From: Variovorax sp.
Lineage (GTDB): Bacteria > Pseudomonadota > Gammaproteobacteria > Burkholderiales > Burkholderiaceae_C
DNA: 64,000 nt
NCBI GenBank assembly: GCA_017744935.1
Contig: JAGIAI010000001.1
Span: 124,001-188,000, forward strand
Direction of reading: 5' to 3'
The notes beneath the pieces were generated by a model that was not told the DNA's origin, ran no database searches, and was given only the letters and a program-made list of their open reading frames with translations. The first letter of the stretch is position 1. Each line of letters starts with the position of its first letter. The translations under genes were made by a program, and so were the position numbers. This document shows, one piece after another, positions 16,600-25,800 of the stretch.

Positions 16600-18975
16600 C
16601 TACTCGCGCACCACGTAGGTGTGGAAGCGGATGCGCCCGTCGGTTCCTCGCTCCTGGTACACACCCTGCACTTCGTAGTTGAAGCCCGGGAATCGGCTGA
16701 ACGACTCCTCGAACGCGCAGAAGTAGTCGCGCATCGGCTTCGCGCGTTCGTCCCAGCGCTCGCCCGGCGCCACGATGCCGATGCCCGGCGGATAGATCAG
16801 CGCCAGGGTTGCGGAAATGCGCCCTTGCGCTTCGGCGAGTGGCACGTAGTCCACCTCGTTGCCGACCAGCGCGCGGTAGGCGTCCTGCGGCAGCATCGCA
16901 AGCTCGGGAAAGCTGTCGGCGCGGAAGCACCGGCCCTGCAGGCCCTTGATGTTCGCGTCGCGGTAGAACGCATGCATCTCGTTGCAGACCTGGCGCAGCG
17001 TGTAGCCCGCGTAGCGCTCGGCATTCGCGGCGTGGAGTGACGGCAGCACGTCCTGCAGCATCGCGTCCTCGTCCCACAGGTTCTTGAATTTCACCAGCTT
17101 GGCGATCAGGCTGTTGAGCTTGCTTTCATCCTCCGCCGGCGTCATCAGGAAGAGGATGCTGTTGAGGTCGCACTTCTCCGGCACGATGCGCTGCTCGCGC
17201 AGGTAGTTCGCCACGACGGTTGCAGGCACGCCGAAGTCGAGGTATTCGCCAGTCGCCCGATCGATGCCCGGCGTCAGCAGCATCAGCTTGTTCGGGTCGA
17301 CCATGGCGTAGCCGTTCACATAGCCGGAATAGCCGTGCCAGCGTGATGCCGGGTCGAAATTCCAGCACTGCTGCTCGCGCTTGATGACGTCGGTGGCAAG
17401 GCTCTCCCACGGCACGTCGCTCACATCGCCAATGAAAGGCGAGCCCTTGATGGTCACGCGGTCCGGCACGAAAGGATCGAAGAACCACTGCTCTTGCGCA
17501 TTGCGCCCGGTCTGCGAAAAGTGCCGGCCGAACTCGCGCAGCTTCTTGCGGGTCTCGATGCCGAGTTCGATGCAGCGGTCCCACAGCATCTCGCCGGCCT
17601 TGCCTTCGTGCACCTTTGCGTTGACGTCGAGCGACGCGAACAGCGGATAGAACGGCGATGTCGAGGCATTCATCAGGAACGACTCATTGAAGCGCTGATG
17701 ATTGACGTAGCGCTGCTGCCCGATGAGGTGATCGTCGCGTTTGTGGATCTGGCTGGCCTGCGAGAAGCCCGCGCCCTGCTTGTGCACCGATTGCGTCGAG
17801 AACAGCCCGGGCGCATTCGCATCCAGCTCGCCCAGCCGCATCGGGCTGTGGTCGTTGAACAGGGGGTGGAAGGCGTTGTAGCCGATCCATGCCTCGTCCC
17901 ACAGCACGTAGTCGCACAGGTGGCCTATGCGCTCCAGCACCTTGCGCACGTTGTAGACCGTTCCGTCGTAGGTCGCGAGCTGGATGCAGGCCAGGCGGAA
18001 CGGGCGCGGCTGATCGGCGCGCGCCTTGTCTTCGACCAGCGGATGCAGGCGAATGCGCTCGCGCAGCGAAGCCTCGTCCCATGCGTCCCAATCGACGGCA
18101 CCGATCATCCCGAAGGAGTTGCGCGCGGTCGGCAGGAACACCGGCACGGCGCCCGCCTGCACCAACGCGCCCTGATGCACCGACTTGTGGTTGTTGCGAT
18201 CGAACAGCACGAGATCGCCGCGGCGAAGCAGCGCATTCGCGACGATCTTGTTCGATGTGCTCGTGCCGTTGAGCACGAAGTAGGTCCGGTCCGCGCCGAA
18301 CACCTGTGCTGCATGTCGCTGGGCCTCGTCGGCCGCGCCTTCATGGATCAGCAGGTCGCCGAGTTCGACATCCGCGTTGCACAGGTCGTTGCGAAAGATG
18401 CTTTCGCCGAAGTGCTTGAAGAAGAGCTGCCCGGCGGGCGACTTGCGATAGAACTGCCCGCCTTGATGCCCTGGGCAGTCGAAGGCGATGGTCGCCTTGC
18501 CGTCGTAAGCCATCAGCTTGCCGAAGAACGGCGGCAACAGCGACATGCCGTACTTCACCAGGCTCGCGCCGATCTGCTTGGCGTAGAACTCGGGCGACTG
18601 CTGGCCGAGATAGACATAGCCTTCGACTTCACCGAGACCCGCCACCACGGGCACGTCGGAGATGCGCCGCGAATCCGCGAGGATCCACACCGGCGTGCGG
18701 AAGCCCACGCCGCGCAACTCACGCATCAGCGTGCGCGCCTTCTCCAGCATGTCGCCGTCGACCCAGAGGATGTAGGCGCCGACGCTCGCGTCTTCGGCGA
18801 GGTCGCGCTGGTAGACGCCCGACACCTCGAGTTCGAGGCCGGTCGCGGCGATGCGGGCCAGCAAGTCCCTTGTCTGCAGGTTGTCGGGGTCGACGATGGC
18901 GACGACCTTCAGGTACTTGTGCAGGGGGATCGGAATCGCCTGCGGTTGCAGCGAATAGTTGGCGTAGCGGTTCAT
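16600..18975 (-). CDS. speF: Inducible ornithine decarboxylase, SpeF-like
   Basis: This 791-residue fold-type-I PLP decarboxylase has an N-terminal response-regulator-like wing domain (about 20-140). The core contains IAFDCPGHQGGQFYRKSPAG and FRNDLCNADVELGDLLIHEG, which match SpeF rather than AdiA/LdcC. The PLP lysine lies in STQSVHKQGAGFSQASQIHK, and the C-terminal domain includes CDLNSILFLMTPAED. It converts ornithine to putrescine and CO2, consuming a proton. It is about 60 residues longer than E. coli SpeF, mostly at the N-terminus. It begins 4 bp after the other decarboxylase ends. Confidence 0.93.
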   Translation of the reverse strand: MNRYANYSLQPQAIPIPLHKYLKVVAIVDPDNLQTRDLLARIAATGLELEVSGVYQRDLAEDASVGAYILWVDGDMLEKARTLMRELRGVGFRTPVWILADSRRISDVPVVAGLGEVEGYVYLGQQSPEFYAKQIGASLVKYGMSLLPPFFGKLMAYDGKATIAFDCPGHQGGQFYRKSPAGQLFFKHFGESIFRNDLCNADVELGDLLIHEGAADEAQRHAAQVFGADRTYFVLNGTSTSNKIVANALLRRGDLVLFDRNNHKSVHQGALVQAGAVPVFLPTARNSFGMIGAVDWDAWDEASLRERIRLHPLVEDKARADQPRPFRLACIQLATYDGTVYNVRKVLERIGHLCDYVLWDEAWIGYNAFHPLFNDHSPMRLGELDANAPGLFSTQSVHKQGAGFSQASQIHKRDDHLIGQQRYVNHQRFNESFLMNASTSPFYPLFASLDVNAKVHEGKAGEMLWDRCIELGIETRKKLREFGRHFSQTGRNAQEQWFFDPFVPDRVTIKGSPFIGDVSDVPWESLATDVIKREQQCWNFDPASRWHGYSGYVNGYAMVDPNKLMLLTPGIDRATGEYLDFGVPATVVANYLREQRIVPEKCDLNSILFLMTPAEDESKLNSLIAKLVKFKNLWDEDAMLQDVLPSLHAANAERYAGYTLRQVCNEMHAFYRDANIKGLQGRCFRADSFPELAMLPQDAYRALVGNEVDYVPLAEAQGRISATLALIYPPGIGIVAPGERWDERAKPMRDYFCAFEESFSRFPGFNYEVQGVYQERGTDGRIRFHTYVVRE

Positions 18976-18979
18976 GAAG

Positions 18980-21244
18980 TCACCCCTCCTTCACGCAATC
19001 GACCAGCCAGTGCCTCCCTCCATTGCGGTCGATCTCGAACCGGAGCCCGTGGATGTCCGCTTCGAAGCCCGGGAACCGGTCGTCCGCATCGCGCGCAAAC
19101 TTCAGGTACTCGACGATCGAATCGGTGCTGAATCGCTCGCCGGGCATGATGAGCGGAATGCCCGGCGGATATGGCACCAGCATCACCGCCGCGATGCGGC
19201 CCTTGAGCGCCTCGATCGGCACCGGCTCCACGCGCCCATGCACCAGCCGGTCGTACGCCTCGGCGGGGATCATCGCGGGCTCCGGCAGCTCGGTGTACAT
19301 CGCGTTCATTGCACGCGCGGTGTCGTTGTCGCGATAGCAGCCGTGCAGCGCCTCGCAGAGCTCGCGCAGGCCCATGCCCTTGTAGGTAGCGCCACCCGCC
19401 GCGTGCACGCTGGGCAGCACGCGCGACAGTGGTGCGTTGTTGTCGTAGTCGGTCTTGAAGTCCACCAGCGCATCGACCATCGTGGTCCATTTGCCGCGCG
19501 TGATGCCGAGCGAAAACAGGATCAGGAAGCTGTAGAGGCCGGTCTTCTCGACCACGAGGCCGCGCTCCCAAAGGTACTTGGTCACGATCGATGCCGGAAT
19601 GCCGCTCTTGCCCAGCTTTCCACCCGCACCCAACCCAGGCGTGAGCAGCGTGACCTTGATCGGGTCGAGCATCACGTAGTCGCTCGCCACCTTGCCGAAG
19701 CCGTGCCATTCGGCATTCGGCGCGAGCACCCAGTCGGCAGTCTTCGGCGGCTTCTTCAGGTCGAGCTTTTCGGGCTGCCAGACCTGGAACCACCAGTCGC
19801 GCTTGCCCAATCCCTCGCCCACCGAAGAAAGTGCATGGCGGAAGTTCATCGCTTCGTCGTGCGTCTCCTGCACGATGGAGCGGCCGGCCGCTCCTTCCAT
19901 CATCGCGGCGCTGACATCGAGCGACGCGATGATTCCGTAGTGAGGCGAGGTCGACCCGTGCATCATCAAGGCGTCGTTGAAGCGCGTCGTGTCGATCTTG
20001 CGCTTGTCGGACTCCTGGATGTGGATCATCGACGCCTGCGAGAACGCGGCGAGCAGCTTGTGCGTGGACTGCGTCGCGAAGACCAGCGTGTGGTCCGCAC
20101 GCGGATGGCCGCGCGGCACGCCCATCGCATGGCGGCCCGAATAGAACTCGTGGAAGGCCGCGTAGGCATACCATGCCTCGTCGAAATGCAAGGCGTCGAC
20201 CTGGTCGGTGACCTTCGCCTTGATCATCTCGGCGTTGTAGCAAAGGCCGTCATAGGTGGAATTGGTGACCACCGCGATGCGCACCTGCCCTTTGTGCCCG
20301 CGTGCGATCGGGCTCGCCGCGATGCGCTTGCGCATGGCCTCGGGCGTGAACTGGTCGAGGCTGATCGGGCCGATGATCCCGTAGTCGTTGCGCGAAGGCG
20401 TGAAGTAGACCGGCGTCGCGCCGGTCATGATCAGCGAGTGCAGCAGCGACTTGTGGCAGTTGCGGTCCACAGCCACGAGGTCACCGCGCCCCGCCATCGA
20501 ATGCCAGACGATCTTGTTGGCGGTCGACGTCCCGTTGGTGACGAAGTAGGTGTGGTCCGCGCCGAACACGCTGGCGGCATAGGCCTCGGCCTCATTGACC
20601 GGCCCCGTGTGATCGAGCAGCGAGCCGAGTTCGGGCACCGAGACCGAGAGATCGGAGCGCAGCGTGTTCTCGCCGAAGAATTCGTGCAGCGCGAAGCCCA
20701 CTGGCGACTTGGTGAAGCCGATGCCGCCCGCATGTCCCGGCGTGTGCCATGAATAGGCCGAGCGTTCCGCGTGGGTCACCAGCGCCTTGAAGAATGGGGG
20801 CAGCAGGTTCTCCAGGTACTCCGTTGCGGCGCGCATGATCTGCCGCGCAAGGAAAGGCACCGTGTCCTCGTAGAGATAGATGATGCTGTGCAGATGGCGC
20901 AGCGCCTCGACCACGGCCGCACTGCCCTTCTCCAGTGCGGCCGATTCGCCGAGCGCGATGATCGGCAACAGCGGCGCGCGTTCGTGCACCTTGTGCATCT
21001 CGTCGATCAGGCGCTTGAGCAGGTCCGCATCGCCGCGCGCCGGCTCCGCACTAAGAACGATCGCGGACAGTCCCCTGTGCGCACCGGCGACGATGCCGGC
21101 ATCCGACTGGTGCGCGACCGCGATCGTCTTCCAGCCATGACGCTCGAGCTCGTCCTGGATCTGACGGATGCGCACGCCGGCGACCGAGGGCGCACCGACG
21201 TCCCGATGCGCGATGAGGATCGGGAAGCTGGACTGGAACTGCAT
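18980..21244 (-). CDS. Arginine/lysine decarboxylase, AdiA/LdcC type
   Basis: This 754-residue PLP decarboxylase has an N-terminal wing domain (about 1-130) and a core beginning YSWHTPGHAGGIGFTKSPVG. LRSDLSVSVPELGSLLDHTG, TNGTSTANKIVWHSMAG and the PLP-lysine segment ATQSTHKLLAAFSQASMIH follow. These features place it with AdiA, LdcC and CadA, near the 755-residue length of AdiA, and separate it from its SpeF-like neighbour. Arginine or lysine is the likely substrate, and the sequence alone does not decide. It is the first enzyme gene of the run, 27 bp after the porin gene. Confidence 0.9.
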   Translation of the reverse strand: MQFQSSFPILIAHRDVGAPSVAGVRIRQIQDELERHGWKTIAVAHQSDAGIVAGAHRGLSAIVLSAEPARGDADLLKRLIDEMHKVHERAPLLPIIALGESAALEKGSAAVVEALRHLHSIIYLYEDTVPFLARQIMRAATEYLENLLPPFFKALVTHAERSAYSWHTPGHAGGIGFTKSPVGFALHEFFGENTLRSDLSVSVPELGSLLDHTGPVNEAEAYAASVFGADHTYFVTNGTSTANKIVWHSMAGRGDLVAVDRNCHKSLLHSLIMTGATPVYFTPSRNDYGIIGPISLDQFTPEAMRKRIAASPIARGHKGQVRIAVVTNSTYDGLCYNAEMIKAKVTDQVDALHFDEAWYAYAAFHEFYSGRHAMGVPRGHPRADHTLVFATQSTHKLLAAFSQASMIHIQESDKRKIDTTRFNDALMMHGSTSPHYGIIASLDVSAAMMEGAAGRSIVQETHDEAMNFRHALSSVGEGLGKRDWWFQVWQPEKLDLKKPPKTADWVLAPNAEWHGFGKVASDYVMLDPIKVTLLTPGLGAGGKLGKSGIPASIVTKYLWERGLVVEKTGLYSFLILFSLGITRGKWTTMVDALVDFKTDYDNNAPLSRVLPSVHAAGGATYKGMGLRELCEALHGCYRDNDTARAMNAMYTELPEPAMIPAEAYDRLVHGRVEPVPIEALKGRIAAVMLVPYPPGIPLIMPGERFSTDSIVEYLKFARDADDRFPGFEADIHGLRFEIDRNGGRHWLVDCVKEG

Positions 21245-21271
21245 GGTCTTCGGCTCCCTGTGTTCCTGCCG

Positions 21272-22651
21272 CTAGAAGGTGACCTTGGTCGAGAACTGCA
21301 GGCGCGAGTCCGGTTCCGATCCGCCGTCCTTGTTCTCTCGTCGGCCCCAGATGTATTCGAGGCCGGTCGTGATGTTCTTCTGCAGGTTGTAGAGCAGGTT
21401 GGCCGATGCGTAGCTGCCCTTGCGGAAGGCGCTGCCGAGCTGGCCGTCGGTGTTGCTCTGCCGATGCTCGCTGTAGCCGATCGCGCTGGTCCACTGCGCG
21501 TTCCACGCGTGGTTGTAATAGAGCAGCCAGGCGGTCGACGGCACGGTCTCGGCGCGCAGGAAGGCATTCGGTGCAAGGTCCACGCCGCCGTCGTTCGCAT
21601 AGCTCGCGATGGCCTTGCCGTAGGCCGCCTGCCAGGTCAGCGAATCCTTGCCACCGAGGAACTTGAAGGCGCCCGAGAGGTTCAGCCCGTAGCCGGTCTG
21701 ATGGCCCGAGGGGTTACCGCCCGGCGTGTTCACGAACTGGTAGCCCACCTGCCGCACCATGCCGGCCGCGCGCACATGGCCCCAGTCGCGATCGAGCCGG
21801 AACGACGCGATCGCATCCGGCGTGCGGTTCCAGGGCTGCACGCCGACACCGAAGGCCGGGTCGACTTCCGTGAGCTTGCCGGTGTCGAGCGCCGAGTTCG
21901 GCGCCTCGAGCGACAGCGCGACCTTCATGCCATCGCGATCCAGCGGGGTGTAGCGCAACTGCGGATTGCGCAGGAACATCATGCCGCTCGGTCCCCAGTA
22001 GTCGATCGTGTTCGGGAACACGTCGATGTCCATGAAGTTCGAGTAGTACTGCCCGACGCCGATCGCGCCGAGTTCGCCCCACACGTTCAGCCAGTGGACG
22101 TGGGTGCCACCGTCTGTGCCGAAGAGGTCGAAGCTCACGTCGGTCTTGATCTGGCCGTAGGTGGTCGGGATGAAGCTCTTGAAGCCGAGGCTCGACTGCC
22201 TCACGCTGAAGGTGGTCGCACCGTCCTTGCCGCAGCCCGGATCGCCCGGGCAGTTGACCGGGATCTGCGAAGGCCTGAGCGTCGCACTCCACTGCGGGTT
22301 CATGCGCTTGGCGTCATAGATCGCGTCGAGCATCACCTGCCCGTAGAACTCGACGCGCGCCTTGTCCGCGTCCGGCGCGTTCTCGTCGGGCAGCGAGCGC
22401 GGCGCGACCACCACGGCGCCGACCGGTGCACCCGCCGGTGCCGCTGCTGCGGCCGCGGGCTGCGCCGCTTGCGCAGGCTGGGCCTTCTGCTGCCGCTCCA
22501 GCGTTTCGACACGCCGCTGCATGTCCTCGATCGTCTTCAGGGCTTGCTGAAGCTGGGCCTTCAGTTCATCGACCTGCGGGTCGGCTGCGTGGGCCATGGG
22601 CAAGGCCTGCACGCTACCGACGACCGCCAGAGTCCAGAGCGATTTCCTCAT
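21272..22651 (-). CDS. DcaP-like trimeric outer-membrane porin
   Basis: This 459-residue protein has a signal peptide ending PMAHAAD, a short coiled coil (VDELKAQLQQALKTIEDMQR), an Ala/Pro-rich linker, then a beta-rich barrel beginning ARVEFYGQVMLDAIYDAK and ending in the terminal phenylalanine (STKVTF) needed for outer-membrane assembly. The coiled coil followed by barrel is typical of DcaP-type porins, which take up anionic solutes. It is the first gene of the minus-strand run after the AraC gene, so it may admit arginine-related or other organic solutes. No substrate can be read. Confidence 0.83.
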   Translation of the reverse strand: MRKSLWTLAVVGSVQALPMAHAADPQVDELKAQLQQALKTIEDMQRRVETLERQQKAQPAQAAQPAAAAAAPAGAPVGAVVVAPRSLPDENAPDADKARVEFYGQVMLDAIYDAKRMNPQWSATLRPSQIPVNCPGDPGCGKDGATTFSVRQSSLGFKSFIPTTYGQIKTDVSFDLFGTDGGTHVHWLNVWGELGAIGVGQYYSNFMDIDVFPNTIDYWGPSGMMFLRNPQLRYTPLDRDGMKVALSLEAPNSALDTGKLTEVDPAFGVGVQPWNRTPDAIASFRLDRDWGHVRAAGMVRQVGYQFVNTPGGNPSGHQTGYGLNLSGAFKFLGGKDSLTWQAAYGKAIASYANDGGVDLAPNAFLRAETVPSTAWLLYYNHAWNAQWTSAIGYSEHRQSNTDGQLGSAFRKGSYASANLLYNLQKNITTGLEYIWGRRENKDGGSEPDSRLQFSTKVTF

Positions 22652-22748
22652 GACACCCCCTTCAATGTGGAGTTGACAGTTCGCAGTCGACCAGTGTTCG
22701 TCGGCTTGCGATGATAGGAATCGCTACTCAACAGTCATTAGCACGGCA

Positions 22749-22774
22749 GGACAATTTGTTGGCGCATTGGGACA
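22749..22774. promoter_or_regulatory. Candidate AraC-type direct repeat before the porin/decarboxylase run
   Basis: Two GGACA elements at 22749 and 22770 are exactly 21 bp apart in the same orientation, about 100 bp upstream of the porin start. AraC-family proteins commonly bind direct half-sites spaced 21 bp, and the adjacent gene encodes one. The conserved core is only five bases, so chance is not excluded. Confidence 0.3.
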
Positions 22775-22830
22775 GAGCGGCCTGTTTTGCACACCAAGTG
22801 CTTCGCGCTCCGGCCGCGACGGCAGCAACA

Positions 22831-23910
22831 TCAGTCGTTGTGCACCGCGTCATGGGCACGGCCGAGGCCGCGCACCGCCATCCACTCCGAAGCCGTCATG
22901 CCGAAATGCCCGCGGAACCAGCGCGAGAACTCGGCGCCCGAGGCAAACCCGAGCAGTTGCGCGACCTCGTAGCAAGTGCGCACGCCGCCGGTGAGGTAGG
23001 ACTGCGCGAGTTCGGCGCGAACGCTTTCGATCACCGTCGACACGCTGTCTCCGGTGACCGACAGCTGGCGATTCAGCGTGCGCCGGTGCGTGCCCAGGTG
23101 CTTCGCGATGCGCTCGACCGAGCAGGTTCCGCTGGGAATGAGCACGCGGGCAACCTGCCGGACACGATCGAGCGGTTCGTCCTTCGATTCGGTGAGCTGC
23201 CGGTCCAGCCATCGCTTGAGCGCATGGCCTAGCTCGGGATCGGCCTGAGGGATCGGCCTGTCGAGATCGCGGCTGCGGCAGACGATGGCGTTGAAGGGAT
23301 GCAGGAAGTCGACATGCGCACCCAGCACCCGCTTGTGGACGTCCAGGCTGCGCGGCCGCCCATGGCCGAAGCAGATGCTGACCGGATCGAAGTCGTCGTG
23401 CGTCAATGCACGCAGCGTGCCCAAGGTAATGCCGGCTGCCATCTCGATCCCCTGGCGCGACGTGCCGTGCTTCTGCAACCTGAGCTGCAGGAAGACCATC
23501 GTGAACTGGCCCATGTCGTCCATCCACAGGCGAAGGCCACCGTTCTGCACGCACATGTAGCGGGCCAGCGATTCGAGCGCGGCGCGCAACGTCGGCTCCT
23601 CGCGCAGCACCGCGGCGAGAACGCCGAGGTTGCTGATCCGGCGCGTCTCCGCAAGCAGCAGCCCGAAGGCCTCCTGGCCCGATTCGCGCGCCGACTCCTC
23701 CAGCAGCGTGGCCACCGAATCGACGCTGATCAGCGTGTCTTTGTCGGAGAGCATCGCGGGCGGCAGGCCAGCCGCCTTCATCATGCGAACAGGATCGAGG
23801 CCGACCGAACGGGCCAGCGCGTCGTAGCCCGTCAGGGTCGCGCCCCGCGTCAGGTGGCCCGTCGCCTGCGACTTCTCGTCGCGAAGCTCGAGCGCATCAA
23901 GGCGACGCAT
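22831..23910 (-). CDS. AraC-family regulator with N-terminal arabinose-binding-like domain (OruR/ArgR-like)
   Basis: This 359-residue regulator has a ~200-residue N-terminal ligand domain (LARSVGLDPVRMMKAAGLPP, then LGLLLAETRRISNLGVL-like helices). The C-terminal double helix-turn-helix shows CSVERIAKHLGTHRRTLNRQL (first HTH) and YEVAQLLGFASGAEFSRWFR (second HTH). This architecture is shared by OruR, the ornithine-responsive regulator of Pseudomonas. It lies directly upstream of the porin, decarboxylase and arc genes on the same strand, so it is the obvious candidate regulator. ATG 23910 lacks a clear ribosome-binding site and overlaps a short upstream ORF. Confidence 0.9.
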   Translation of the reverse strand: MRRLDALELRDEKSQATGHLTRGATLTGYDALARSVGLDPVRMMKAAGLPPAMLSDKDTLISVDSVATLLEESARESGQEAFGLLLAETRRISNLGVLAAVLREEPTLRAALESLARYMCVQNGGLRLWMDDMGQFTMVFLQLRLQKHGTSRQGIEMAAGITLGTLRALTHDDFDPVSICFGHGRPRSLDVHKRVLGAHVDFLHPFNAIVCRSRDLDRPIPQADPELGHALKRWLDRQLTESKDEPLDRVRQVARVLIPSGTCSVERIAKHLGTHRRTLNRQLSVTGDSVSTVIESVRAELAQSYLTGGVRTCYEVAQLLGFASGAEFSRWFRGHFGMTASEWMAVRGLGRAHDAVHND

Positions 23911-23989
23911 GATGCGCGCCGCTCGCGCGAATCGCCGAGGACTGCGATGCGGGCGCGCTCGATGAGACGCGCTTGGTCGAAGCGTTCAT
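23897..23989 (-). CDS. Possible 30-codon leader ORF upstream of the AraC gene
   Basis: A very good GGAGGCACC-ATG stands at 23989, but that frame encodes only 30 residues (MNASTKRVSSSAPASQSS...) and ends at a TGA 14 bases inside the AraC gene. The AraC start itself has no Shine-Dalgarno site. The arrangement is consistent with a translated leader that feeds ribosomes to the AraC start by termination-reinitiation. An early frameshift in the annotated regulator is the alternative. Ser/Ala-rich composition gives no functional clue. Confidence 0.35.
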   Translation of the reverse strand: MNASTKRVSSSAPASQSSAIRASGAHHASP

Positions 23990-24207
23990 GGTGCCTCCAT
24001 CCGTTTGCTCGACATCCGGAGCGCCTGCTGCGGCGCAGCGGAAGTTCGGCTTGCATCGGCTCGCCTCCGGTCACATGCCCGGTCGGCGGCCTGTCTGTCG
24101 TCTCGGATCCCACCCGGCGTTGGATGGTTTCCGGCCCTTGCGATTATTGACAAGCGTTTCGTTGGTGAACATCGCACTTTCGGAGGATGCGGTGCACGCG
24201 CCCCGGA

Positions 24208-25734
24208 TCAACGGCGTCCCCCGCCGCCGCGTCCGCCGCCTCCACCTCCGCCGCCGCGCCCGCCACCCGAGAAGCCGCCACCGCCCCTGCCGCCGCCGCT
24301 GAAGCCACTGGAATGGCCGCCACTGAATCCGCCCGAGCGACTTGCGCCGGTTGGCTGCGGCCGACTGACGTTCGCCTGGCCGCCGCCGCGTCCGCCGCCG
24401 TAGTTGGACATCGATTGCCGGCTCGACGCGCCGCGATCGACCTGCTGCCGCGTCTGCGCCGTGCCGCCGCCTGCACCCCTGAATGCGTTGTCGGTGGACG
24501 GCCGGTTCTGCACCTGCTGCAGCCCCTGGCTTCGGGTGCCTCCACCGAACTGCCCGCCCCGATCCCCACCCGCGAACTGCGAGCCGCGATCGCCCGCCCG
24601 TGTCTGGCCCGCGGCCCTGTCGCCCGCACGCAGGCCGGCCTGATCGCCAGCGCGACCGCCACGATCGAAATTGCCCGCCGCCTGCTGGGCACGCTCGCGC
24701 GTCGCCGGATCATTGCGCAGGTTCTGCCGTCCCTGCGCCGGGTCCATGCCGCGCTGCTGGAGCGCGGATTGCGCGCGCTGACGTTCCGCGTTGCGCGCCG
24801 CGTTGTCGCGGCCGCGGAAATCGGCGCGGTTCTCGGCACCCGGCACATTGCGGCCGAACTGCTGCTGGCTGCGCTGGTCGCGGTACGGCGTGCCGCGGCG
24901 GTTGGCCGCGTTGTGCTGCCAGTTGCTCTGGTTCGCTCCGATCTGCCGGTTGGTGTTGATGCTGTTGTAGCGGTTGGTGTTGATGTTCACGTTGCCGCCG
25001 CCCCAGTTGCAATTGCCCCAGAGCGCACCCACCGCCGCCACGCCGACGCCAAACGCAATGCCGGTCGCGAGCGCCGCGCCCGGGTACCAGCCCGGATACC
25101 ACGCGCCATACCCCACCGGCGGGTAGTAGTAAGGCGGGTACGCCGGATAGGGCCAGGTGCCGTACACCACCGACGGATCGTAGGTCGGCACGTAGACCAC
25201 CTCGGGATTCGTCGGCTCGATGCGGATCACGCTCTGCTGCGTCTGCGGCTCCTGCTCGACGATCACATGCTGCTGCTCGTTGCTCTTGAGACTGCCCTGT
25301 ACCTGCGCCTTGCCGCGCAGGCGCTGGGCGGAATCGAGCACGTCCTTCGACGACGCGAGGAAGGCATCGCCGAGGTTCTGCACCCAGTCCGGCTGCTCGC
25401 CCATCATCTGGATCACCTGCGGGAAAGCGACGAGCGACTGCACGCTCGGGTCCCACGGCATGCTCTGCACCGCCCTGACCGCGGCGTCGCCGCTCTGGTC
25501 AGCGTGTGACCTGGACCATTTCGCTGCGTCCGCCACGTCGGCCGGATAGGTCGACGCCATCAGCACCTGCGAGAGCAACGAATCGGGATAGAGCGCGATC
25601 GGCGCCATCATCTGGTCGATCTGCTCCTGGCTGAACGACGCAGAGGTCGATTGCTGCGCCACTGCCACCGCCGGAAGGCACAGGCAGAAAAGCGCGAAGA
25701 AGAAGCCTGCGAGCCGATGGACCGAAAGACGCAT
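24208..25734 (-). CDS. DUF3300-domain exported protein with Gly/Arg-rich tail
   Basis: This 508-residue protein is read from ATG 25734 with CAGGAG upstream. A signal peptide ends AVAVAQQ. DUF3300 (about 30-220) is recognisable from IDQMMAPIALYPDSLLSQVLMA-like sequence, SLVAFPQVIQMMGEQPDWVQ and NPEVVYVPTYDPSVVYG. A Tyr/Pro-rich hydrophobic region (YPPYYYPP) and Asn-rich segments follow. The last ~60 residues are almost only Gly, Arg, Ser and Phe and look disordered. The function of the family is unknown. It is probably envelope-associated. Confidence 0.85.
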   Translation of the reverse strand: MRLSVHRLAGFFFALFCLCLPAVAVAQQSTSASFSQEQIDQMMAPIALYPDSLLSQVLMASTYPADVADAAKWSRSHADQSGDAAVRAVQSMPWDPSVQSLVAFPQVIQMMGEQPDWVQNLGDAFLASSKDVLDSAQRLRGKAQVQGSLKSNEQQHVIVEQEPQTQQSVIRIEPTNPEVVYVPTYDPSVVYGTWPYPAYPPYYYPPVGYGAWYPGWYPGAALATGIAFGVGVAAVGALWGNCNWGGGNVNINTNRYNSINTNRQIGANQSNWQHNAANRRGTPYRDQRSQQQFGRNVPGAENRADFRGRDNAARNAERQRAQSALQQRGMDPAQGRQNLRNDPATRERAQQAAGNFDRGGRAGDQAGLRAGDRAAGQTRAGDRGSQFAGGDRGGQFGGGTRSQGLQQVQNRPSTDNAFRGAGGGTAQTRQQVDRGASSRQSMSNYGGGRGGGQANVSRPQPTGASRSGGFSGGHSSGFSGGGRGGGGFSGGGRGGGGGGGGRGGGGRR

Positions 25735-25800
25735 GGCGCTCTCCTGACGGGATCGGGCACGCATGCTCGCGCGCCTCGGGCGCCAGCGCAAGGGCCTGCG

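Noticed and set aside
17494-22714. Long plus-strand ORFs opposite the two decarboxylases and the porin (545, 592 and 647 residues)
   Set aside because: They mirror the codon structure of the clear minus-strand genes and have shadow-type composition (Arg/His/Ala-rich).
24187-25509. 440-residue plus-strand ORF opposite the DUF3300 gene
   Set aside because: Shadow of a Gly/Arg-rich coding region. The minus frame has a signal peptide, Shine-Dalgarno site and domain motifs.
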